Below, piece by piece: positions 1-6,884 of a DNA stretch of 6,884 nucleotides. How positions within the stretch are numbered: position 1 is the stretch's first letter; each line of letters starts with the position of its first letter. Both the position numbers and the translations under genes were made by a program. This DNA is from DATKDU01 sp035512595 (lineage in GTDB: Bacteria > Planctomycetota > Planctomycetia > Pirellulales > Pirellulaceae). The notes beneath the pieces were generated by a model, which saw nothing but the letters and a program-made list of their open reading frames with translations, did not search any database and had not been told where the DNA came from. The DNA lies in assembly GCA_035512595.1 (NCBI GenBank), contig DATKDU010000275.1:1-6884 (forward strand), written 5' to 3'.

Positions 1-27
1 AGCGCGGACAGATCAAGAAAGGGGACA

Positions 28-219
28 ATGTCACTACCAAGCTCAGCTAGTCCCCAGCCGGTCGCCCCGGTCGTCAAGCAATCGACGAACATCTACACGG
101 TCATGCTGCTGCTGGCCTTCGTGGCGATCGTCACGGCCAGCATCGTGCTGTACCTGAACTTGCAGCAGTACGAACCCTATCCGTGGTGGAACACGGGCTC
201 GGTCGGCATTTCGTCGTGA
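28..219 (+). CDS. Small single-pass membrane protein, function unknown
   Basis: This is a 63-residue protein. Residues 1-21 are a Ser/Pro/Val-rich, soluble N-terminus. Residues 22-43 (IYTVMLLLAFVAIVTASIVL and the next two) form one hydrophobic helix long enough to span a membrane. The C-terminus is short and aromatic (YEPYPWWN, residues 48-55). There is no cleavage site or lipobox, so it is probably a membrane-anchored protein with short tails. The ATG at 28 follows a purine-rich AAGAAAGGGG (15-24) that can act as a ribosome binding site, and no better start exists. Codons mostly end in G or C, as in gyrA, which supports a real gene. A terminator-like hairpin follows the stop within 10 bases, suggesting the transcript ends here. 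I recall similar short proteins in planctomycete genomes but cannot name a family or function. The gene upstream lies outside the window, so operon membership is unknown. Confidence 0.7.
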   Translation: MSLPSSASPQPVAPVVKQSTNIYTVMLLLAFVAIVTASIVLYLNLQQYEPYPWWNTGSVGISS

Positions 220-226
220 TTCTCGT

Positions 227-250
227 AGGACGGCCCTTCCGGACCGTCTT
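227..250 (+). terminator. Terminator-like hairpin after the small membrane protein gene
   Basis: AGGACGG (227-233) pairs with CCGTCTT (244-250), with one G-T wobble. After one C-A mismatch, CC (235-236) pairs with GG (241-242) around a TTCC loop. The T-rich stretch TCTTGTGCTTTCTT (247-260) overlaps and follows the 3' arm. The position, 8 bases after the stop of the 63-residue gene, fits an intrinsic terminator. The T tract is interrupted, so efficiency is uncertain. Confidence 0.45.
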
Positions 251-304
251 GTGCTTTCTTGGACGGTGTCTCGTCCGCCAACCGGCAATTGTTGGTTGAG
301 AAAC

Positions 305-334
305 TTGACGCGCACCCCGGCGCAGCGCTATATT
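305..334 (+). promoter_or_regulatory. Sigma70-like promoter upstream of the metzincin region
   Basis: TTGACG (305-310) and TATATT (329-334) match the -35 and -10 consensus at five of six and four to five of six positions, with an 18-base spacer. Transcription would begin near 341, inside the hairpin at 339-379, and run toward the metzincin and the 453-residue gene. This is a consensus match only; planctomycete promoters are poorly characterised. Confidence 0.4.
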
Positions 335-338
335 TCTC

Positions 339-379
339 AGCAGTTGGTCGACCCCAAACTTCTTTAAGGGGCAACTGCT
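339..379 (+). promoter_or_regulatory. Strong hairpin in the leader before the metzincin region
   Basis: AGCAGTTG (339-346) pairs perfectly with CAACTGCT (372-379), and CCCC (352-355) continues the stem with GGGG (368-371). The unpaired 5' bases GTCGA form a bulge and AAACTTCTTTAA is the loop. No T tract follows, so it does not look like an intrinsic terminator. It sits just downstream of the predicted -10 box and could be a 5'-leader structure. The 3' arm also contains AAGGGG (366-371), a possible ribosome binding site for an ATG at 381, which the stem would occlude. Confidence 0.4.
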
Positions 380-475
380 CATGGGTAGGCTCATTGGCTC
401 GCAGGTGCGTCAGGCGGCCCGAAGTTTATCAACCTCAAGGACGACGACTTCAAGCATGACGTCACCGTCGTCGAT

Positions 476-1087
476 ATGTTCCCCGACGTGGCGCTGTTTG
501 CCAGCCGCTTCCGCCCGGCCTGCGTTGAGTTCGACCCAGCCAAAGACGACCTTCGTAACTCTAGCGAGGACGGAGTCAGTCAACTCGGCGGAATCCCGTT
601 TGACCTGAATACAAGCCCTAATCAGTTGAATGAGCTGAATGAGGAGGTGGATGAGCTGCAGGCGCTTCATGGCGCATGGCGGCAGTCGGCAACCGAGCCA
701 GACTTTTGGGCAGCCTACCTGGTCGGCGCTTTCCAACCAGACGAGACCGAAGACAATGACTGGGACGTCGAAGGTGCCGCCCTGGGCTACACGAGTACGT
801 TAGTCGGCATCTCCGTGATCTTCCGCGAGACTGTCCGGGATGTACAAACCGAGGAACCAACCCAACATGTCATCGGCGAAGAAGACCTGTGGCGCGTCGT
901 GGGGCTTCACGAGGTTGGTCATCAATTCGGCCTGAACCACAGTCTCATGGACGATGGCCCGATCATGGACTATTTCAGCACGCAGACCTTGGAAGTCGAT
1001 GAACTCATCTTCTCACCCAAGGGATTGCAGCAAATCACCAAGCGTGACTTTCCACGCCAGTCAACCCCGCCGCCACCAGCCCCTTGA
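476..1087 (+). CDS. Metzincin (matrixin-like) zinc metalloprotease, 5' end uncertain or truncated
   Basis: This is predicted to cleave peptide bonds with a zinc-activated water. Residues 145-155 read HEVGHQFGLNH, a complete HExxHxxGxxH metzincin motif: H145, H149 and H155 ligate zinc, E146 is the general base and G152 permits the turn. The Met-turn follows as GPIMDY with M164. Family proteases are normally secreted with a signal peptide and propeptide, and none is present here. The frame stays protein-like upstream of ATG 476, from about 410 to 475 (GPKFINLKDDDFKHDVTVVD), back to a TAG at 386-388. That stretch holds no ATG, GTG or TTG, and ATG 476 has no ribosome binding site. The true N-terminus has therefore probably been lost by a deletion or frameshift, and the entry may be a pseudogene. 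The protein ends in a proline-rich tail (TPPPPAP), like the next gene. Its codon use is less G/C-ended than that of gyrA. The substrate is unknown. Confidence 0.72.
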   Translation: MFPDVALFASRFRPACVEFDPAKDDLRNSSEDGVSQLGGIPFDLNTSPNQLNELNEEVDELQALHGAWRQSATEPDFWAAYLVGAFQPDETEDNDWDVEGAALGYTSTLVGISVIFRETVRDVQTEEPTQHVIGEEDLWRVVGLHEVGHQFGLNHSLMDDGPIMDYFSTQTLEVDELIFSPKGLQQITKRDFPRQSTPPPPAP

Positions 1088-1118
1088 ACCGAGATTCCAA
1101 GCTTTAGACAGGCTTAGT

Positions 1119-1123
1119 AAGGA
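1119..1123 (+). promoter_or_regulatory. Ribosome binding site for the 453-residue gene
   Basis: AAGGA lies 8 bases before ATG 1132 and fixes that start. A nearer ATG at 1127 is in another frame and meets TGA after one further codon, so it is not a start. Confidence 0.6.
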
Positions 1124-1131
1124 CTAATGCC

Positions 1132-2493
1132 ATGAGGCACTCGCCAACAGTTTATGTCGGAGGCGTGCTGGCACTGCTCGCACTCGTGCCGCTGGATTGC
1201 CGCCGAGCGACTTCCGAGAGCACACCTCCCCCAGCGGAAAATAGCGTCGATGTGTCAAGCGAGCTTCGCGCTGGCGAGGTTACCGACGTCGATAAAAACG
1301 CTCCGCCGGAAAAAAGCGCCGATCATGCCGGCATGGGGAAGCCGCGCGAGTCGCCGTCGCTAACCGCTCATCGAGCTGCGATGGATCGCATCTATCGCGA
1401 GCGTTGGGTTCATGTCCAAGCGGATTGGAAAATTGCCCTTCGAACGGATACCGCGACGGTCGTTCCCTGTCAGCCCTTGTACGTCACGATCAAGGTGACA
1501 AACGCCACCACTAAAGCACGGAAGCTGGACGAGCTTTTTGGCGATTCTGAGTTTTGGTTGTTGGCGGGTAGGTCTGGCGAAGAGCCGCGAGTCGTCGTCA
1601 AAGGAGTTGATGTAGAACTGGTCCCTGTGGTCCCCCGCCATAACGAAGAACCGTCCGTGACGGCTGGCGCGAGCGTGTTCATCGACCACATGTTGACCGT
1701 TGAACGGGTCGATGGAGGATGGGTGCAAAACCCCGCCGATGGATCATGGTCGCGAACTCCCGATGCCAAGCGTATCTTCAGCGAGCCGGGGGAGTACTAC
1801 GTCTATGCGGCTGTCGTAGAGCCTTCCAAGCCGTTCGAAGTCTTGCGCTCCGAGCCGCTCGCAGTCACGGTTCGGAAGCCGACGCAGTCGGAGGTCCCGT
1901 ACGTGGAGTTCTTTCGCGAAGGACGCCAAATCCCGCCGTATTACGGCTTTAGCGGAGTTGACGCTCAAGCCTTCGAGAAGCTGAAGAGTTTACCTCAGCG
2001 GGAAAGCGTCAAGCGCATCGTCGCCTTTCAGCGCGAAGTCAATGCGAAAACCATCGACACGCTGCGCGCGATGCTCGCCAAGCACCCCGATCCGCCAATT
2101 GCCGACGACATGCGCCACTACCTCATGGTCAAACTAATCAGTTCGGCCAGACGCGCGGACGAACGCGGGCGCCAGCTCGGGATCGACCGCGACGTGATAG
2201 CGGAGGCCGCCCAGGTTTACCTCGAAATCGCTCCGGAGCGCAAGCAATTGCGGCGGCGAAGCATCAAACGGTGGCATGGCCTGACAAGTCATCAATATCC
2301 CCTCGATGAGGCTCGACCCGTGTTTCAGATCCTGGCAAGTTGGAAAACTTGGTCCCCTTTTTACGAGGATGAAGTCCAATCGCAGGCCGCCTTGGCCAAA
2401 ATCATGGACGAGATCGAGGCACCACTGGCTCAACAAGCCCGACAGCGGGCCGCCGCTCCACCGCCAAAGCCGAAGCCGCTGCCAACGGATTGA
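1132..2493 (+). CDS. Exported or membrane-anchored protein with Ig-like region and Pro-rich tail, function unknown
   Basis: This is a 453-residue protein that I do not recognise as a named family. Residues 1-22 look like a signal sequence or anchor: Arg2, then a hydrophobic run YVGGVLALLALVPL. Cys23 follows, but the preceding PLD is a poor lipobox, so lipid attachment is doubtful. Residues 24-80 are Ser/Glu/Pro-rich and probably disordered. From about 95 to 248 the pattern is beta-rich: VVPCQPLYVTIKVTN around Cys113, then EPGEYYVYAAVVEP near 218-230 and PLAVTVRKP near 242-250. This resembles Ig-like or BsuPI-type sandwich domains, an inference from the pattern only. Residues 255-435 are charged and helix-rich (FEKLKSLPQRESVKRIVAFQ). 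The tail, residues 440-453, is APPPKPKPLPTD-like. It starts 44 bases after the metzincin stop with no terminator visible between, so the two may be co-transcribed and act together outside the cytoplasm. Codon use is mixed, unlike gyrA. Confidence 0.75.
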   Translation: MRHSPTVYVGGVLALLALVPLDCRRATSESTPPPAENSVDVSSELRAGEVTDVDKNAPPEKSADHAGMGKPRESPSLTAHRAAMDRIYRERWVHVQADWKIALRTDTATVVPCQPLYVTIKVTNATTKARKLDELFGDSEFWLLAGRSGEEPRVVVKGVDVELVPVVPRHNEEPSVTAGASVFIDHMLTVERVDGGWVQNPADGSWSRTPDAKRIFSEPGEYYVYAAVVEPSKPFEVLRSEPLAVTVRKPTQSEVPYVEFFREGRQIPPYYGFSGVDAQAFEKLKSLPQRESVKRIVAFQREVNAKTIDTLRAMLAKHPDPPIADDMRHYLMVKLISSARRADERGRQLGIDRDVIAEAAQVYLEIAPERKQLRRRSIKRWHGLTSHQYPLDEARPVFQILASWKTWSPFYEDEVQSQAALAKIMDEIEAPLAQQARQRAAAPPPKPKPLPTD

Positions 2494-2530
2494 ATTCCCG
2501 TCGCCCGATTTTTTTGGACGAGTAGGGAAT
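2494..2530 (+). terminator. Imperfect hairpin after the 453-residue gene
   Basis: ATTCCC (2494-2499) pairs with GGGAAT (2525-2530), and GTC (2500-2502) with GAC (2517-2519), leaving a bulge GAGTA. A T7 run (2509-2515) lies in the loop, not after the stem, so this is not a classical intrinsic terminator. Its place directly after the stop codon is the main reason to list it. Confidence 0.25.
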
Positions 2531-2581
2531 AATCGTTCGGGCTGACGCATCTATATTAGTGGACAACCGTGCGCATATCCC

Positions 2582-2640
2582 GCCGCGGCGATAAGCTGCG
2601 GCAAGCCGGCAGTCGGCGCAAGGCGGTCCCCGGACGGACC
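2582..2640. other. Three consecutive short hairpins in 59 bases
   Basis: GCCGCGGC (2582-2589) pairs with GCTGCGGC (2595-2602), with one G-T wobble and a GATAA loop. GCCG (2605-2608) pairs with CGGC (2614-2617). GGTCC (2625-2629) pairs with GGACC (2636-2640). They sit back to back with almost no linker, as in structured RNAs, but GC-rich DNA forms short stems by chance. No RNA family is recognised. Confidence 0.35.
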
Positions 2641-2718
2641 AGTGCCATCCGTGATGATCCTTGACAATCTGCTTTGGCCCCAGGCACAGCCCTTCACCCC
2701 CCCGTTTGGGTTATTGCA

Positions 2719-2737
2719 TTCAGACATTCTGTCTGAA
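2719..2737. repeat. Perfect 8-bp dyad TTCAGACA-TTC-TGTCTGAA
   Basis: TTCAGACA (2719-2726) and TGTCTGAA (2730-2737) are exact inverted repeats around TTC. The symmetry fits either an operator for a dimeric regulator or an RNA hairpin with a tight loop. A related word, ACAGACAG, recurs at 2786-2793. The protein that might bind it is unknown. Confidence 0.5.
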
Positions 2738-2748
2738 CTGACTTGCGC

Positions 2749-2769
2749 CTGCCGGCAGCGGGCCGGCAG
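2749..2769. repeat. Perfect 8-bp GC-rich dyad CTGCCGGC / GCCGGCAG
   Basis: CTGCCGGC (2749-2756) and GCCGGCAG (2762-2769) are exact inverted repeats with a 5-base AGCGG loop, 11 bases after the preceding dyad. The stem is very stable for its length. No T tract follows, so it does not look like an intrinsic terminator. Confidence 0.5.
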
Positions 2770-3017
2770 TTGTGTAACTCTGTACACAGACAGCCTTTGC
2801 GCTGCTCCGCGCCCTGCGGGCGGCGACGTAAGTGCTCAAAACGATCCCCCCCTCGCGCTATTGCACCTTCCCAGACGTCCCCCCATTTCCAGTCGGTTGC
2901 CTCTGGGCCGTTTCCGATCCCCTTTACCCGGCATTCCACGGCAGGGGGGCATCTGGCCGACTAGACGGGACCGTGGGTACCAGAGAATTCACCGAAAGGC
3001 ATGGCTGCCAACAACTT

Positions 3018-3046
3018 ACGCGGCGGCACGGTCAATTGCCGCCCGT
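3018..3046 (+). promoter_or_regulatory. Hairpin in the presumed gyrA leader
   Basis: GGCGGCA (3022-3028) pairs with TGCCGCC (3037-3043) around an 8-base loop. ACG (3018-3020) and CGT (3044-3046) extend it past a bulged C. It could shape the mRNA leader, but its role is not visible from sequence. Confidence 0.35.
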
Positions 3047-3085
3047 TGTGAGGCAGGCCCAAAACTGGTACATTTGGGGCACTCT

Positions 3086-3105
3086 CTGGGCCGGTTTTCG
3101 CCCAG
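3086..3105 (+). promoter_or_regulatory. Hairpin 23 bases before the gyrA ribosome binding site
   Basis: CTGGGC (3086-3091) pairs exactly with GCCCAG (3100-3105) around the loop CGGTTTTC. It does not cover the ribosome binding site at 3128-3134. Confidence 0.35.
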
Positions 3106-3127
3106 GTTTCAGCCGCTTGCTACCCGT

Positions 3128-3141
3128 GAAAGGACTCCCCG

Positions 3142-3144
<3 letters not shown>
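3128..3144 (+). promoter_or_regulatory. Ribosome binding site and TTG start of gyrA
   Basis: GAAAGGA (3128-3134) lies 7 bases before TTG 3142, an ideal spacing. An in-frame TGA at 3127-3129 precedes it, and no other start codon lies between. The next in-frame ATG is at 3235 and lacks a comparable purine-rich site, so TTG is the best start. Confidence 0.65.
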
Positions 3145-5925
<2,781 letters not shown>

Positions 5926-5949
<24 letters not shown>

Positions 5950-6085
5950 GATTAAGAGTAAGAATTTGATTAGGAGTAAGAGCAAGATGAAGAGTAGGAT
6001 TCTGCGTTCCTGCTCTTTCTCTTACTCCGACTCTTAATCCTCTTCCTAATCCTAATCTTGCTCTTACTCCTACTCCTCCGCCTCC
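5926..6085. repeat. Mirrored purine-rich / pyrimidine-rich inverted-repeat spacer
   Basis: Bases 5926-6000 contain one C in 75 positions and are built of GGATTA, GAGTAAG and AGCAAGA units. Bases 6008-6085 contain only four G and read as the reverse complement of such units. TAGGAGTAAGAGCAAGAT (5971-5988) is matched exactly by its complement at 6055-6072. GGATTAAGAGT (5949-5959) is matched at 6030-6040. A 20-base imperfect stem (5980-5999 with 6008-6027) closes on the loop TTCTGCGT. The stems are partly alternative to each other. The element overlaps the end of gyrA and could serve as its terminator, but no clear T tract follows. Confidence 0.8.
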
Positions 6086-6090
6086 GCTGC

Positions 6091-6132
6091 TGAACCCTGA
6101 ACCCTGAACCCTGAACCCTGAACCCTGAACCC
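6091..6132. repeat. Six perfect tandem copies of TGAACCC
   Basis: The 7-base unit TGAACCC repeats six times without a mismatch over 42 bases and ends 15 bases before the ugd ATG. On the - strand it reads GGGTTCA, and in one frame it encodes GFRVQGS-type repeats. Such peptides are common artefacts of this repeat in genome annotations (from memory). Seven-base G-run repeats resemble telomere-type microsatellites, but nothing here indicates a chromosome end. Copy number probably varies by slippage. Confidence 0.92.
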
Positions 6133-6147
6133 TTCTCCTGACCTCCC

Positions 6148-6884
6148 ATGAAAATCGCGATGATCGGCACCGGCTACGTCGGCCTGGTGACCGGAACCTG
6201 CCTGGCCGAGAGCGGCAACGAAGTCACCTGCGTCGATATCAAGCAGGAGCGGGTCGAGCAGCTCGCACAGGGGATTATCCCGATTTACGAGCCGGGGCTG
6301 GCCGAGCTCGTCCATCGCAACGCGGCTCAGGGGCGACTGCACTTCACCACCAAGTCGGCCGACGCGGTCAAAAGCGCCAAGCTGGTGTTCATTGCCGTCG
6401 GCACGCCGATGGACGGGGACGGCTCGGCCGATCTGACGTATGTCCGGCAAGCCGTGAAGGATTTGGCCCCGCACTTGGCCAAGGATGCCGTGCTGGTCGT
6501 CAAGAGCACGGTCCCGGTCGGCACGAATGCGGAGCTGCTCGCTCTGCTCAAGGACGCTACCGGCCGCGAGTGCGACGTGGCCAGCAACCCGGAATTCCTC
6601 AAGGAGGGGGCCGCCGTCAACGACTTTCAGTATCCCGACCGCGTGGTGATCGGCATTCGCAGCCAGCGGGCCGAGGACTTGCTCACCGAGCTGTACGCTC
6701 CGTATCTGAGGACCGACAAGCCGCTGCTCGTCATGTCCCCCGAGAGTGCCGAGCTGACCAAGTACGTCGCCAACGCGCTGCTCGCGACCAAGATCAGCTT
6801 CATCAATGAGATGGCCAACCTCTGCGAGCGGCTCGGCGGCGACATCAACGACGTCCGCCGCGGCATTGGCCACGACCGGCGGAT
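6148..6884 (+). CDS. ugd: UDP-glucose 6-dehydrogenase, N-terminal 245 codons (cut by window end)
   Basis: It oxidises UDP-glucose to UDP-glucuronate with two NAD+ in the cytoplasm, supplying uronic acid for capsule, exopolysaccharide or lipid-linked glycans. The frame starts MKIAMIGTGYVGLVTG, a Rossmann NAD-binding fold with GTGYVG at residues 7-12. D30 in VTCVD would bind the NAD ribose. IPIYEPGL and AVGTPM follow. The catalytic-site residues are present: T121 in KSTVPVGT, E149 and E153 in NPEFLKEG, and K205 and N209 in LTKYVANALLATK. The frame runs open to the window end in GIGHDRR. The catalytic Cys of the GGxCFPKD motif, near residue 260 in the family, lies just outside. The family is about 430-450 residues, so roughly half is seen. 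The closest ATG (6148) follows a pyrimidine-rich leader without a recognisable ribosome binding site. GDP-mannose dehydrogenase is a less likely alternative. Confidence 0.95.
   Translation, partial: MKIAMIGTGYVGLVTGTCLAESGNEVTCVDIKQERVEQLAQGIIPIYEPGLAELVHRNAAQGRLHFTTKSADAVKSAKLVFIAVGTPMDGDGSADLTYVRQAVKDLAPHLAKDAVLVVKSTVPVGTNAELLALLKDATGRECDVASNPEFLKEGAAVNDFQYPDRVVIGIRSQRAEDLLTELYAPYLRTDKPLLVMSPESAELTKYVANALLATKISFINEMANLCERLGGDINDVRRGIGHDRR

Larger units (their letters stand above)
2494..3141. other. 648-base non-coding stretch upstream of gyrA
   Basis: I find no credible gene here. The open frame covering 2642-3235 encodes a Pro/Arg/Ser-rich sequence without domain features and overlaps the gyrA start in another frame. 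The stretch instead holds several perfect hairpins (listed separately), two C7 runs (2697-2703, 2846-2852), a C6 run (2879-2884) and a G6 run (2944-2949). CTCTGGGCCG occurs twice (2901-2910 and 3084-3093). It presumably carries the gyrA promoter and a long leader, but I cannot point to a convincing -35/-10 pair. An isolated TATATT at 2552-2557 lacks a -35 partner. Confidence 0.6.

Noticed and set aside
2661..2689. TTGACA at 2661 as the -35 box of a gyrA promoter
   Set aside because: At 16 to 18 bases downstream the sequence is GC-rich (GGCACAG) with no -10-like hexamer.
2780..2793. CTGTACACAGACAG as a LexA (SOS) box
   Set aside because: The CTGT and ACAG halves are not separated by the 8 bases needed for the E. 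coli-type box, and no GAAC-N4-GTTC form is present.
3001..3051. A possible 16-residue leader peptide (MAANNLRGGTVNCRPL) upstream of gyrA
   Set aside because: The AAAGG before it is only one base from the ATG, and there is no amino-acid run or terminator/antiterminator pair to suggest attenuation.
6091..6132. The TGAACCC array as a CRISPR array or a telomere
   Set aside because: The 7-base units have no spacers, so it is not CRISPR. It is internal and short, between two ordinary genes, so it is not a chromosome end.
6070..6873. A 267-codon - strand open frame ending in GFRVQGS repeats
   Set aside because: It is antisense to clear UDP-glucose dehydrogenase sequence, and its C-terminus is only the heptamer repeat translated.

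Overview
The window looks like chromosomal DNA from a planctomycete, probably of the Pirellulales type. This is inferred from the high-GC coding style of gyrA and ugd, the GyrA variant with HPHGEVVIYPTL in place of the usual HPHGDSAVYDTI, a short conserved-looking single-helix membrane protein, and a secreted metzincin beside a proline-tailed protein. I could run no database search, so the taxonomic call is moderate.

Layout, all genes on the + strand. (1) 28-219: a 63-residue single-pass membrane protein, followed by a terminator-like hairpin. (2) About 220-475: a non-genic stretch with a good sigma70-like promoter (TTGACG-N18-TATATT) and a strong hairpin. It leads into a reading frame that is already protein-like before its first possible start codon. 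(3) 476-1087: a metzincin (matrixin-like) zinc protease with HEVGHQFGLNH and a Met-turn. Its 5' end appears truncated or frameshifted. (4) 1132-2493: an exported or membrane-anchored 453-residue protein with an Ig-like central region and a Pro/Lys-rich tail, 44 bases downstream and possibly in the same operon. (5) 2494-3141: a 648-base non-coding stretch rich in perfect hairpins and C/G homopolymers. (6) 3142-5949: gyrA, DNA gyrase subunit A (935 residues, TTG start). (7) 5950-6147: an unusual spacer, a G-rich/C-poor tract mirrored by a C-rich/G-poor tract that can fold on itself, then six perfect copies of TGAACCC. (8) 6148-end: the first 245 codons of ugd, UDP-glucose 6-dehydrogenase, cut by the window edge.

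The genes do not form one pathway. gyrA is housekeeping (DNA supercoiling), ugd supplies UDP-glucuronate for surface polysaccharide, and the 476-2493 pair looks like an accessory, exported module with less biased codon use than gyrA. I see no CRISPR array, tRNA, rRNA, transposase or recognisable defence system. The most unusual elements are the mirrored purine/pyrimidine spacer with its heptamer array, the doubled GyrA box with an acidic insert in GyrA, the missing quinolone-contact residues of GyrA, and the probably broken start of the metzincin gene.
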